Notes: a model not told the origin generated them from the letters alone. Counted from the stretch's first letter, positions 36,858-48,901 are shown. The stretch: 64,000 bases of DNA from Drechmeria coniospora (GCF_001625195.1 NC_054391.1:1240001-1304000), one strand, 5' to 3'. Translations and numbers: made by a program.

Positions 36858-36923
36858 CGTATTGCTGTTTATTCATGAACGTATTGCTGTTTATGCATAA
36901 ACGTATTGCTGTTTGTTCATGAA
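36858..36923. repeat. 22-bp tandem repeat, three copies
   Basis: Three exactly abutting 22-base copies with core CGTATTGCTGTTTATTCATG, at 36858, 36880 and 36902, differ at only a few positions. The copies are AT-rich compared with nearby genes. Confidence 0.85.
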
Positions 36924-37281
36924 TACTCCGTGCTCTGTAATTAATACTCCGTACTCGTACATCACAATTAGATTGGAAGCATGCATGACCAAGACTAGAT
37001 CCTTGATTGACTCGAACATAGCATCTCGTATCGTATTGCAATCTCTTCACCATCCTTTGTTCAACATGGAAAACATCTTTGACATTTTGCAACATACCTA
37101 GGCTGTCGCTGAGGACTATTAATTAGTAGTAGTCGTCCGAGGCCGAGGACGACAAGGAGCTGACAGAGCCAGAGAGTCACGTGATGATAAGATAACGCTG
37201 GATTGCGCCACCGTCCACCTTCGGCCATCGATGCTTGATGCGTGACAACAAAGGCGGCCAAGCTTCGAGTACTCCATCAGC

Positions 37282-39651
37282 ATGGAAAACGCGACCAACC
37301 TCTCGTTCGATCCTTCGAGACTCACAAAGGCCGCCGCCGAGGACTACTCCTCCTCGGCCTCCGAAGATGAAGACGAGTATGTAGTGCCCGGATTTCACGC
37401 CGAAGACGACGACTTTGGCGACTTCAACCCTCGAAAGCGACGGCGAGTCGGCCGTGACAACAAGGAGCAGGCTGCCCTCGGCATTTTCGGTTCCGACAGT
37501 GACGATGGAGGTCCTGGCCGCCGATGGAAGCGGAAGAACCTTCGAAGCAAGGGCATGAATTTCGTCTCCACAAACGTCGAACCGAAGGAGGCAAACGGCA
37601 GCGAACAAGCCGACTCCGACGACTCCGACGACGAGCGACCTGTTCTTGGCCAAGCCGTCCAAGACGACTCCGCGGGTGAGGATGAAGAGGAAGATGGCGG
37701 CGTCAGTCTGGGATTCCGAGTCGCGTCACGAGGGACAGGCTTGACCGCGGCAAGCCAAGCGACGGATGCCGGCACCGAGACGAAGAAGCAACGTCGTCCC
37801 GTGCTCAAAACCAAGTTCGACGGCAGCAACGTGCTCGGACGCGGTTTCGTGCCGTCCTCGGCGTGGGAGCCGGTGCTTAACGAGCCGGAAAGCCGCGGCA
37901 CGCCGCCGGCGCAGAACAAACCGCAACCCAGCGCGTTCGGGGCCAAGGGAAAGATCAACGCAAATTCGTTCGGCGCCCGAATGATGGCCAAGATGGGCTA
38001 CGTCGAAGGCACGGGACTCGGCAAGGAGGGCCAAGGAAGAAACATCATCATCGAAGCAAACTTGCGACCCCAGGGTGTCGGCCTCGGCGCCGTGAGGGAA
38101 AAGTCGGAACGAGAACGTCTGGAGGAAAAGAGACAGGCTCGACTGCGGGGGGAGGACGTCGTCGACTCGGACGAGGATAAGAAGAAGCGGACGAGGGCGC
38201 GGAGGAAGGTTCTGGGCACGGCCGGCAACAGCGCCGCCAGCACGCCGCGGAGGCAGAAGACAAAGTATCTGACGGCCGAGGAGCTCAAGGCGTCCGCCCC
38301 GGGCCTCAACATTCCGGAGGCGTTCACGCCCATCCTCGACATGACGGGCCCCGAAGGCAAGATGCTGACGTCGACGAGCGGCGTCATGACGCCGACCTCG
38401 GCCGCCCCCGAATCCGCCGCCGCCGTCGAGGCCAGAAAATTGGTGAAGCGGGCGCAAGCAGACCTGCAGGCCTTTTCGGAGGAATGGCAGTCCCTGGAAG
38501 AGCGACGAGCCTGGCTCGAGCTCGAGTTGAAGGAAAAGGAAAGAGAGCTGGAGGAGGCAGAGGCGGACCGCCGGCGGCTCGAGAGCTTCTCGTCCCTCGT
38601 CTCGGACCGGCTGACGCCGGATTCTGACTGGACCCAGGTCGTCGACTGCCTCGCAAAGGCGGCCGATCTCGGCCCGACGAGCGCGGAGGTGGCCGACGTC
38701 GCCGTCGCCGCCGTTTCCCCGTTCATGAGAGACTCGGATTGGGATCCGTTGCAGAATCCGGCCCGGTTCGCCACCGATTTGAAGCAGCTGTCGGGTCTGC
38801 TCGCCAATTTCGGCCTCAACAACGACGGCCGCTCCCTCGGCAAGTGGGACTCGGGCGCGGCCCAGGTCGAAGGAGTCTACCGACGACACCACAAGGCGAC
38901 GACACCGTACGAAAGCATGATGTACAAGAACTGGCTGCCGCACGTCTTGGCCGGCATCCGAGAGTGGGATCCGCTCATGCCGGCGCCGATGCTCGCCGTC
39001 GTCGAGAACTGGAAGGACCTCCTCCCTCCCTTCATCCGGGCCCAGGTCATGGACAACATCGCGCGCAAGCTCGAGGCGGCCGTGTCGGATTGGAACCCGC
39101 GGAAGAAGCGACAGGCCCACCACCTGCCGCACTCTTGGCTCTTCCCCTGGCTGCAGTACCTACCTCCCTACCACCTGGAGGCGAAGGGCACGGGCCTCGT
39201 GGCCGACGTGAAGAGAAAGTTTCGACAGCTCGCCGACTGTTGGGAGTTTGACCGCGGCCCCGTGCCGGGCATGCAGCAGTGGGAAGACGTCCTCGGCAGC
39301 GAGTGGCGGCCGCTCATCATGTCGCACGTGCTGCCGGCGATGGGCAAATATCTGCGTCGCAACTTTCGCGTCGACCCCGCCGACCAGGAGCCAAGCCTGC
39401 CGATCCTGACGGGCGTCATGAAGTGGCAGCCGATCCTCGGGAGGAACGTCATGGCAGAGGTTATCGTCCAAGACGTCTTTCCCATGTGGCACGGCAAGCT
39501 GCGCGAGTGGCTGGCGCTGGACGAGGCGGATTTGGCCGAGGTGGCCGAATGGTACAGCTGGTGGAGGGGGTCGTTGCTGGAAGATTTGGCCAAGACGAAG
39601 AGCATCGGCGGCGAGCTGGACAAGGGCATGCAGCTAATGAACCTGGTCTAA
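37282..39651 (+). CDS. NTR1: G-patch splicing factor, TFIP11/Ntr1 family
   Basis: Single-exon gene, 789 aa. The family recruits and activates the DEAH helicase Prp43 (DHX15) to take apart the intron-lariat spliceosome in the nucleus. In order: an acidic N-terminal TIP region (SEDEDEYVVPGFHAEDDDFG) with a basic PRKRRR signal at about 50; a G-patch at about 229-270 (FGARMMAKMGYVEGTGLGKE, then RPQGVGLG), which binds Prp43; a charged coiled coil at about 386-437; and a GCFC domain at about 440-740 with the family's Trp-rich blocks (YESMMYKNWLPHV, EWDPLMPAPMLAVVENWKDL, SWLFPWLQYLPPYHLE). The protein ends four residues after DKGMQLMN, a little shorter at the C-terminus than I expect for relatives. 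The ATG at 37282 gives the conserved start SFDPSRLTKAAAEDYSSS. Confidence 0.94.
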   Translation: MENATNLSFDPSRLTKAAAEDYSSSASEDEDEYVVPGFHAEDDDFGDFNPRKRRRVGRDNKEQAALGIFGSDSDDGGPGRRWKRKNLRSKGMNFVSTNVEPKEANGSEQADSDDSDDERPVLGQAVQDDSAGEDEEEDGGVSLGFRVASRGTGLTAASQATDAGTETKKQRRPVLKTKFDGSNVLGRGFVPSSAWEPVLNEPESRGTPPAQNKPQPSAFGAKGKINANSFGARMMAKMGYVEGTGLGKEGQGRNIIIEANLRPQGVGLGAVREKSERERLEEKRQARLRGEDVVDSDEDKKKRTRARRKVLGTAGNSAASTPRRQKTKYLTAEELKASAPGLNIPEAFTPILDMTGPEGKMLTSTSGVMTPTSAAPESAAAVEARKLVKRAQADLQAFSEEWQSLEERRAWLELELKEKERELEEAEADRRRLESFSSLVSDRLTPDSDWTQVVDCLAKAADLGPTSAEVADVAVAAVSPFMRDSDWDPLQNPARFATDLKQLSGLLANFGLNNDGRSLGKWDSGAAQVEGVYRRHHKATTPYESMMYKNWLPHVLAGIREWDPLMPAPMLAVVENWKDLLPPFIRAQVMDNIARKLEAAVSDWNPRKKRQAHHLPHSWLFPWLQYLPPYHLEAKGTGLVADVKRKFRQLADCWEFDRGPVPGMQQWEDVLGSEWRPLIMSHVLPAMGKYLRRNFRVDPADQEPSLPILTGVMKWQPILGRNVMAEVIVQDVFPMWHGKLREWLALDEADLAEVAEWYSWWRGSLLEDLAKTKSIGGELDKGMQLMNLV

Positions 39652-42376
39652 GAGAGAGGGCAGGGGGTGCAAGGAAGCGATCGAATCGATGACATTGAAC
39701 GCAAGCGTTCTGTTCGTTCTCAGGAACAACGCCGGACTCTGTTCAGACTTGGCCATGTTGGCTACGAGTACTGTACTCCGTAATACTCCGTTCACGTACT
39801 CTGTACTTGCACCTACAGTACAAGCATATTTCTGCAGTAGGTACTGTAGACAATACGGGCTGGAGGCGCGAGATCCGAGTATTCGTAACATCGTGTACAT
39901 GTACTCTGTACTATACGTACTTGCAAATAGAGCCAGTGTATTACTCCGTACATGTACTATTAAATCGTCAAGAAGAGCAGCAACGGCCCTCATAAGCGTG
40001 GCTAATATAGCATGAGTCCGGATTCGAGGTAAGACACGTCTCTGCCCGTAATAGTATCCTGGGTCATCGGCAGCCAGATCAGGACATTAGGAGGGGCGGG
40101 ATGCGGGTAGAAGGAACGTGGCGGGGTTGCTGTCACGCCAGTTCGCCGCCAGTGTTCTGACCTGCATTAGTACAGTGAGCATACGGAGTACTCTACCACC
40201 ATTATACATGCACAACACTCCGTACGTATCAAGTAAATACGGAGTACAAGCACGACTTCTGTAGGTATTACAGGTACTTGCAAGTGTACCTAGTACTCCG
40301 TACATAATAATACTTGGAAACTACCTACAGCACGAAGTGCCAGTGGGAACCTAAGTACGACTTAATTAGGTGTTAATATATAGGTACTATAATAGGCACC
40401 TACCTACTAGGTACAGCAAGTACAGTAAGTACTGTACCTTCAACACTATGTACATGTACATGTAGGTAGTGTACATGTAGGTAGTGTACATGTAGGTAGT
40501 GTACATGTAGGTAGTGTACATGTAGGTAGTGTACACGTACACAAAGGCACTTGCGACGAGTCTCGTGCCTGCGTACTGTACATGTATAGTACAAAGTATT
40601 ACTTTGTCCGTGCTGGCTGCTGTTGGTGACTTGCGATGATGGAGTCATCGCTTGTCGTGACCTTGGATGAAACCTGTAACGTGTTGGGCAAGGCAAGTTG
40701 CCTTGCCTCTCGTCGATTGGGCTCCATCACCTTCGCGCGCAGTGCCTACAAACAACACTTGGTCCCTCCATCTCATCCATACGAAGCAGAACCGACTGCA
40801 CATGGCTCCATGAACATTCCGGTTGCAGTCTCAGCTTCTTGCTCCATCCTCTCTGCTTCATCTCTCCCTGCCATCATGCTTACCCGTCTACAGGTACTCG
40901 TCGTGCTCAAGTATTCTTCAAGTCCTTGAACTAATGCTACAGAGTACCGATAACAAATACATATGCGTACTGCGTACAAGCACACCTCACACCTGGTATT
41001 TACTTGTGCTCAAGCACATACGCAATAGCAATAGTACTACCACACCCGCACTGCTCGCCGTGCACTGCAAGCAAGTATTAGTTGTACTTGCATGTACATG
41101 AACACGTTACAGCTCCTTCTGGGGGACATTGGCCCACCGCTCTTCCAGACCACCAGCTGACAGGATCCATCCCGCCTCTCGTGCTTGGCTGGCAGACTGG
41201 ACCAAACATCGGTCGAATCTGTCTGCGCTGTTTTCTTGCCTCTGCGTCCACCCACGCTCACGCCCGGAAGGGAGGGAGAGGGAGAAGAGAGACTTGTGTT
41301 CGAAACTGCGCACCAGCCAGCAGTCCTTGCGAAACCCGCCAAGCGCCGGGCTACGAGTGGTACGGAGGAACCTCATCCCCACAGGCCAGATTTGGTGGCT
41401 CCAACTTCCCACAACCACCTCGTCAGGCGCAAAACTTTCGTTCCGACGACGCTGTGTGCTCGCCAGAGAAAAGTGAGTCCATGAGCGGTTGCACCATTGG
41501 ATTGATCGTGTGTTGCTTGATTCGCCAGTTCGCATCGTCTGCAGAGCGAGCGCTTCGTGCCCGCCTGATCGGCCAACATCACCCGCCCGCCACGGCGACC
41601 TGCTGGACGTGGCAGCAGGCCGGCCTGATTTAGGTAGCGGTACCTGCATAAGCGCACACGACGCACGGATACATACGTACCTGTACCTCGTCGCTGGTTG
41701 GAACCGAGAGCGAGTACTCCGTATTACTTAGTAGGTAGCTACTACCTAGTACTGTACCTATTAACGTTAATAGTACCTTAGTACAGTACAGTACTGTACA
41801 GTATTTCGTACAATAGCACTAAGCCAGGTACTCCGTAGTAGGTTCCAGTTTGTCGTACCAGTACGTACATGTACTCCGTACTGTACTCCGTACTTACTAG
41901 GTATTATTGCTATTAGTGCACAACGTACGGCGGTGCGCTGCTGACTGAGCGCCCTGCTCTCCCACCGCCCAATCCGTCGTTCCTTGGAACCGGTGCCCGC
42001 CAGTCTCCGTTCGCGATTCCTCAACTGCCATCGCGAGCTGTCTCGTTTGGCTCCCGAGCATCGCCACTCCCGGCATGTGATAAAAGACAAACGACCGGAG
42101 CCCTTCCCCTCTCGTTCCTTTACCACGCCAGCATCCTTCTTGTCCTGCCGCCTACCCGGAATATCATCAACTTCTCGTGCCCGCGGCGGCCAACGAATGA
42201 CTGAAAGGGCGCTCGCCCCAACGTGAGAGAGAACCTTTCCGACCGTCACCGTCAACAAGTCCGTCCGGCGCTGCGCGACCCGGGTGCACCAGTCCATCGC
42301 GCCGCACCCGAACCATCATCTCGACCGCCGGAGCAGCTTGTCGCCCGGCGTTCGTGACGGACAGAGGCCCGCCACC
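39652..42376. other. Gene-free region with GTAC island and minisatellite
   Basis: From 39770 to 40620 and again near 40930-41110 and 41650-41930 the sequence is dense in TACTCCGTAC-like words. A 15-bp minisatellite lies at 40456-40530. The part from about 41110 to 41640 is more GC-rich and gene-like in composition but no supported gene emerges. The last 350 bases, with pyrimidine-rich tracts, should be the promoter and leader of the SAPS gene. Confidence 0.6.
40456..40530. repeat. 15-bp minisatellite, five perfect copies
   Basis: Five identical head-to-tail copies of GTACATGTAGGTAGT, flanked by partial ACATGTAC units. The unit itself is built from the GTAC words of the surrounding island, so it probably arose there by local expansion. 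Copy identity suggests a recent origin. Confidence 0.92.
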
Positions 42377-45300
42377 ATGTTTTGGAGATTTGGCGGCTAC
42401 GCCAACATCTCGACCATCGACACCATCCTCGACAAGCCCGACTTCACCCTCGAGGAGCTACTCGACGAGAGCGATCTGATACAGGAGCTTAAGCAGCACA
42501 ACTCGAAGCTCATCGAGTACCTTCGCGAGGACAAGGTTCTCGACAAGCTCCTCGAATATGTCGTCGCTCCCAAGCTCGAGGTGGTTGAGACACCCGGCGA
42601 GTCGGCCGATGACGAGTTCAAGTCCAAGAGCCGCCTGCTCCCATTCGCCCGTCCCCGTGCCACCTCCAGGACCACCGACACCACCGAGGCCGATGAGGAG
42701 GAGATGGAGAAGCGCCGCAATCGATACGCCCTCGTCGCCAGCGAGGTCCTGAGCTCCGACACGTGGTCCATATACGAAGCCCTGGTCGAGAACCGCGACC
42801 TCGTTCGCGACTTTTGGACCTTCCTCTCCCGCCCGGCACCGCTCGACCCCCTCCAGGCGAGCTACTTCACCAAAGTCAACGAGTCGCTCTTCGAGAAGAA
42901 GACGGAGGACATGATGGATTTGTTCCGGAGCTTGCCCGATGTCGTTCCCGACCTGCTGAGGCACGTCGAGTGTCCCATGATCATGGACCTTCTCCTCAAG
43001 ATCATCGCCCTCGACCGCACCGACGGCGGCCAGGGCATCGTCGAGGTTTGTCGTCTCGCCCCTGCCCCCTTCCCGACCGGCCGGTACCCGCCCCTGGGCC
43101 GGGCTCGGTTCGGCTCGGTCGAGCCAAAGGCCCCTTGCTGACAGCTGAACCCAGTGGCTTCACTCCATGAACATCATCCCCGAGCTTCTCTCCTTCCTCG
43201 ACCCCAAGCACAGCTGGGTTGTGCAGACGGCGGCCGGTGACTTCATAAAGGCCATCATCACCATCTCGGCCAACGCGTCGCAGAACGAGCAGCAGTGCAT
43301 CGGTCCCAACGAGCTTACCCGCCAGCTCGTCTCCAGTCCCTGCATCGACCAGCTCGTCGCCTACATGCTGGGGGGCGGGAACCCGTTGACCGTCGGCGTC
43401 GGCATCATCATCGAGGTCATCAGGAAGAACAATTCCGATTACGATCCCGATGTTGGCAGCGAGGCCAACACGACCCCCTCCAGCCGCGATCCCATCTACC
43501 TCGGCACCCTGCTTCGCCTCTTCGCCGACAAGGTGCCGAATTTCATGGCCCTCATCATGGACCAGCCGTCCCGGAAGCGCGGTCTCGCCTCGACCTTTGG
43601 CGAGAAGCTCGAACCGCTCGGCTTCGACCGTTTCAAGACCTGCGAGCTCATGGCCGAGCTGCTGCACTGCAGCAACATGGGTTTGCTCAACGAGCTCGGC
43701 TCCGAAGAGTTGATCTCGGCCCGAGACGGAGAGCGCAATCGCCTGCGGGACGAAGGCATGCTTCGGCCTCAGCGGGAGGAGGAGCCCTCGGTGGAGGACC
43801 TGACGATCCATCTATCTCCTCCCGCCCCCGATGAGGGGCGCCGTCTCGAAATCATCAACGCCGACGACGACGGCTTCGAAGAAGTCGAGTCGACGAGGGA
43901 TATGAGCGTCGACACCTCGGATGAGTTCGTCAAGGCCGAGGACGACATCGCCGCCATCCCTCCCGCCGCCTTTGCGGAAAAGGACGAGGAGGATTTCGTC
44001 GACGAGCCTCTCAGCTCGCCCCGCCTCACCGTTGGCCCCGACAGGATCACCGAGCAGCAGTTCGACGACCCTGACCTTGTCGTGGCCCCGCTTTCACCCT
44101 CCAAGCCCATCACTCCGGTGCCCGTCCCGACCGAAGGCGGCGAGACGACGGCATCGGCGTCGCATGATACCACCGATGAGGCGCCAAAGGTCGACGATCT
44201 TCCGGCGACGCCGGATGAGGCGTCGGGTTCCGAGCCCAAGGCGACATCCAGCTTGGCGCCTCAGGAAGCGACGAATTCGACACAGGCTGCGCTGTCGGCG
44301 CATCCCGAGGACCTACCCGCACCGCTGTTCTCCGCACCGGCCGATTCCAAGCCTGCTTTGGTTTCGGTCGAGGCTCCAAAGGAGAGCGTCGCCGATGCAT
44401 CCTCGGAGCCGCAGGCCGGTCATGGGACTGCCACAGAGTCCGCCGCCGGCCAGGAAGGGAGCATTCTCGATCAGCCCATGACGGAACAGCCGAAGACGGA
44501 GGAGATGGCTCTCGAGCCCGTGGTGGGAGACTACCTGAAGATGCAATTCGTCGAGCACCGCGTGGTTCCTGCGATCTTGGTAAGGCACCCCGTACCTTGG
44601 GCCATGGCTTGGCCGATGTCATCTGACCGCTCCGCAGTCCTTTTTCTTCTCGTACCCTTGGAACAACTTCTTGCACAACGTGGTGTACGATATTGTCCAG
44701 CAGGTGTTTAATGGACCCATGGATAGGGGCTACAATCCGACACTGGCCGTGTCCTTGTTCGAGGCTGCCGATGTCACCACGGCCATCATCAACGGCCAGT
44801 ACGCCAGCGACCGGTCGCAAGCCAAGACGAGGACGCGCATGGGGTACATGGGCCACCTCACGCTCATCGCCGAGGAGGTGGTCAAGTTCACGGAGCGAAA
44901 CCCGCCCGAACTCCTATCCGAGATGGTGGTCGATAAAGTCATGAGCCAAGACTGGATCAACTACGTCGAGGGGGCTCTCGCGGAAACGCGCGAGAGAGAC
45001 AACGCCATCCTGGGCGGCGTTCGACCCGAAACGTCCATGGGACACCGCGGCAGCATCGGAGCCGGCAGCGGCGTCGGCCTATCCGGCCTCCAGCTCGGCG
45101 GTGCCCCCGGATGCGCGTCCAGCGTGCTCGCCGAAGCCGGCCTCAACGGGGCAGGCCTCGAGCTGAGCGACGGAGACGGCAACGGAATCGGGCCCTTCAC
45201 CATCAGCGCCGGCGCGTTAATGTCAGGCTTCGGCAGCAGCAGCGACGAGGAGGACGACGAAGTGGACGGCGACGAGGAGGACGTCAATTCCGAGGTGAGT

Positions 45301-46537
45301 GGCAGCTCTTGCGATGAAGCCAGCGCGGGATCACCGGAGACAACTGGTGCCATCCACTTTCCTACGGATTTCGCGGCGGCACCCCTCGATCCCACCGGCA
45401 AGGACTTTGGTGACTCGACGGATGCTGCCATGTCGTGAGCAAAGACAATGCAGTAAAATTGGGGACTTGGAGCTCCCGATGCGGACGACTCGGCGGAGGT
45501 TGGGCGCAAGGATCGAGGTGGCCTGGCCATTCTCCTCGCTAGGCGAGCGTTGGCACCCGCCGCATTTCCTGTTTGGCGTCGCGGCCATGGCGTTTGGCAA
45601 AGACATGTATCACCATAGACGAGGAGGGGGCTGCATCAGGATGCCTTGGGTGGCAAGGGGAGCGGAAAATACGTCAAGGATGCAATGGAACGGTGGTTGA
45701 TGCCCGGTTTCTTTTCGTCCGAGCCGAGTTGGCTCGCTCGTCGTTCGTTTCTTTACGTCATGACTCGCAAACATGGTGGCGGAATCCATGCTGACTTTTG
45801 GGCATCAGTTCCGAGCCTACACCGATGCGCTGAACAACGCGGGCAACTCGACAGGGCCGCCGTCGATTCCTCCGCCGCCGCCGCCTCCGCCTCCGCTCAA
45901 CATCCCACCGTCGAGGGCCCGGCTTCAGCTGGCGGCAAGGCTGGCCTTGCACCAGAAGGGCGGCCACGCGGCACAAGCGACGTCAGCGACGCTGTATCAT
46001 GACGACGACGACGAAGACTACGTAGACAACGTCGACCCGTTCAGAGATGGGGAGGACGATCTTGATGAATTAGACAGAGGCGCCACGACCCATGACGCTG
46101 GCCGCGCGGGCTCCTGGTGGAGAGGAGTTGTCGGAGGCAAGCGCCACGCTCCCGACGATGGCTCGGACGACGGCTCGGACGAGGACGTCGACGACGACGA
46201 AGAGTTTGGAGACTTTCACATGGCCGAGGAAGACAGGACGGAAGACGACGGCTCGGGCGGGCCGAGCGTGCTGCTGCGACCACTTGCCGTGCATCCGGCC
46301 AAGGGGAGCATCCGGAGTCTCGGCGGCCTGTGGCCGTTTGGCTCGAAGAGCGAGAAGCAGGAGAGCGAGGAGAATGGAGCCGAGGATGAGACGGCGGCGC
46401 CTGGGCCGAACGAGAAGGGAGAGGACGACGGGCAGGCCGTGGAGGTGAAGGAGGCGACGAGTCGAACGAGCATCGAGGAGCCCGACGAGGAGGAGGTTGT
46501 GATTGGTGTCGAAGGTCTCGTCGATGCGACCCGGTAG
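42377..46537 (+). CDS. SIT4 phosphatase-associated protein (SAPS family)
   Basis: Four exons: 42377-43045, 43155-44579, 44638-45294 and 45809-46537, 1,159 aa. Introns: 43046-43154 (GTTTGT..CCCAG), 44580-44637 (GTAAGG..CGCAG) and 45295-45808 (GTGAGT..CATCAG, 514 bp, unusually long), all phase 0. SAPS proteins are regulatory partners of the PP6-type phosphatase Sit4 and act in G1 progression, TOR signalling and trafficking. The start MFWRFGGYANISTIDTILDK and the blocks DEFKSKSRLLPFARP, SWVVQTAAGDFIKAIITISA, YPWNNFLHNVVYDIVQQVFN and GYMGHLTLIAEEVV are typical of the domain. A long acidic, Pro/Ser-rich insert lies at about 430-690. The C-terminal exon has a poly-Pro stretch before LNIPPSRARLQLAARLA and ends in acidic and charged blocks. 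The ATG has a perfect GCCACCATG context; an in-frame GTG upstream is rejected. Exon 4 rests on its resemblance to SAPS C-termini. Confidence 0.9.
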
Positions 46538-48901
46538 CGGCTTGGCTTGGCACGGGACGCCATGGGATGGCTCGGAGACGTGGGGGCGTGAGCACCGGTC
46601 GCGAGTCAGTAGGGCATGGCATGGCGATGTGTACTTGTCGGGATGCTCATGGCCACACCATGGTAAGGCAGGTATGGTGTATTTTTGTACATTACAATCT
46701 ACGGGGGGAGCAGGGTTCATCGATGCGATGGCCGGCGACAATGTGCCGTTTCACGTGGAGTCGTCGTGTCCGTACCTGCACGGGACTGGCATGGCATCCG
46801 CCCTTGCTGCTACCGCATGGGAGCAGTGACGTGATCAATTGATGGGAGAGGATGTATCGCCCGGAATAGTGAGAACCAGAGGGGCCTACGAAACACACCC
46901 AAGATGGACTGGCTGCGTGGGGGCGGCAGTCCGAAGGGTCCTGGCACAAGATAGGTCTTGGTAAGGCGAGTTGGGTTTTGCGTGATTGCGGTATTATTTT
47001 AACAAGGAAAACGTGACGGCTACACACCTGCAGAATGAGAGGGTTCGTTCGTCGTCGCGCAGGTTGTTCGTCGTTGGTAGTAGGTGTTGCATTGGGGGGA
47101 GCGTTGGGGGAGCGTTGGGACGACGATATGATGAGGGGAAAGGCTGATATCAACGCCGGACAATACTTTCCCCAGCGCCGTTGGGGGTTCCTGGACATGC
47201 ATGCAACCAGATGGCTGTGTACTTACTTATAGTACGTGTGTGAGTGGGTGGAGGCAAGTACATGATTGCATGACGCCTTTTTCTTTCCACAACGATAAAA
47301 ACAAAAGAAAGAAGAAAATTAAAACAAGCATCATCTGATAGCCACGGGTGGCATGGAGGCGAACATGGATAGTTCGTCGGTGGCGACGATGGGTGATGTA
47401 ACTGTAAGCCAATGGACAGTGAGAGCGGTTTTCTCTTATCACATCTGAGACACCAGCCGCATCTGGTGATCATGCTGGAGCTCGGGGCAAGGTAGGGCGT
47501 GTGATAGAATAGGCGCAGTCGATGAAACAGCAACGTTGGCGTTGGCCATGTCAAGATTTTCCATTATTTCGTGCAGGAAATGACGCACCCTTGAATCGTC
47601 GGCCACGGCCTATTGTTCGCTCGCCGCATGCCTTGCCTCAACATGGCCATCGGTTTCTGACGGGTACGTGTGCATGCATGTGTGTGTGAATGAATGAATG
47701 AATACATGTTCCATGTACGTACGGGATCATGTACGCGACGGCCCACGCTTGGTAGAGGCTTGGTTCATCGTTGTTCGATGGCTTACTTTGGACGGCTGGG
47801 GGCTGGCCTAGCCTGCCGTCATACCACGGCCACGGTTGTCAGCTCGTCCTTGGGGAGGCGGCGATGGTGAAGACCGAATGCAGTCGGGCTGACCAGCGGC
47901 AGGGTGGAATAGGAATGGGTTGCGCTCGGGTTGATGGACGTACTATAATAAGAATGAAATATCCCGACCGCGGTTGGTTGGCGGACGAGGTGGATGACGC
48001 GAGGTCGGTTCCATGGCCTCGTAATAAGACGACGTCTGATAGCACAATGGTACTCGTACAAGAAAAGCAAGTATATGCACGGCGGCGGGAGACGGTAAAT
48101 TGACCTGCCCAGGAGTACCCGGAACCTGTACGGGACCCAACCACCACGATGGCGAGCCGGGGTGTACAGTAAGCAGCATGCGAACAATCAGCAAGGGAGA
48201 AAAGGACATGATGAGCTCTTCGTTCTCGACTCCTCCTTCGCCTCTTCCAGGCAATTACTTGCTCGCACACCACACCATCCCCCACGCAGGCGCAACCGCC
48301 CCCCCCCCCCCCCCCCCCCCAGGCCAGTCCCACGTCGGCACTGCGGGCCTGATGCTGGCTGCCTTGGTTGCCTTGGCTGCCTTGCCATGGCAGGTTGAAG
48401 GGGAATGTGCGTTCCGAGGGGGGTTCGGTTCTTGATTTTAAAATAGCACACTGCATGCAGGCTCACGATACAGCACAGTTGTACTCGTATTCCGAGAGGC
48501 CCCCTCCCATCCCCCCCCCCCATCTTCTCATCCTGGAGCCTGGAGCATGGAGCCTGGAGCCTGGCGGTGGGAGGCGGGAGGCGGCCCATGGGAGGCGAGT
48601 GTCGTTTGACGCAAGTCAGCGCACGTTCCCGTCGTCCCCATCCTCCAGTGTTCGTTTCTCCCGGTAGCATCCTCCACACGACAGCAGGCCGTCTACCGAC
48701 ACATACATGCTCCTACTACGCACGGGTTGAGCACTGATCGGGGAGGAGGAGTGCCGGCGTGACACGAGTCGAGCCAGAGGCGACGACGACGTGCACCCGC
48801 GAGGGACAGAATCGAAGATAACATAGCCCGTCCCCGTCGACGCCTTCCATCTCCACCGCTCGGATAGCGTGTGCCTCCTTCGAGTGGGCATCAGAGACAA
48901 C
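46538..48901. other. Gene-free region between SAPS and NRPS genes
   Basis: About 2.4 kb with few GTAC words and no supported gene. It holds short GAAT repeats near 47686-47704, a 22-bp poly-C run at 48299-48320, C-rich stretches near 48500-48525 and purine-rich stretches. The last few hundred bases should be the NRPS promoter. Confidence 0.6.
48299..48320. repeat. Poly-C homopolymer (22 bp)
   Basis: An uninterrupted run of 22 C. It is prone to slippage, so its true length may differ; it also creates a chance poly-Pro reading frame. Confidence 0.9.

Larger units (their letters stand above)
35525..37281. other. Repeat-bearing, gene-free region upstream of NTR1
   Basis: It contains a degenerate tandem repeat array (36330-36690), a 22-bp triple repeat (36858-36923) and a diverged duplicate of the NTR1 promoter segment (36708-36774 against 37176-37241). 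The last 100-150 bases should be the NTR1 core promoter. Frames in the region are short and broken. Confidence 0.6.

Noticed and set aside
37726..39132. 468-codon minus-strand frame inside the NTR1 gene
   Set aside because: Arg/Leu/Gly-rich antisense of a certain coding exon with no domain.
40456..40530. Regular repeats considered as a CRISPR array
   Set aside because: The 15-bp units abut with no spacers and the genome is fungal.
41082..41633. Plus-strand frame with a protein-like stretch (EWYGGTSSPQARFGGSNFPQ) followed by GTGAGT and a CAG acceptor 54 bases on
   Set aside because: It has no ATG, the upstream part is not protein-like, and the second exon is short and unrecognisable. It could be a decayed gene end but evidence is too thin.
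42284..42376. Upstream GTG-initiated extension of the SAPS protein
   Set aside because: The ATG at 42377 has a perfect Kozak context and begins the family's conserved MFWRFG start.
48100..48435. Frame with poly-Pro and a hydrophobic C-terminus
   Set aside because: The poly-Pro comes from the 22-base C homopolymer and the rest has no conserved features.
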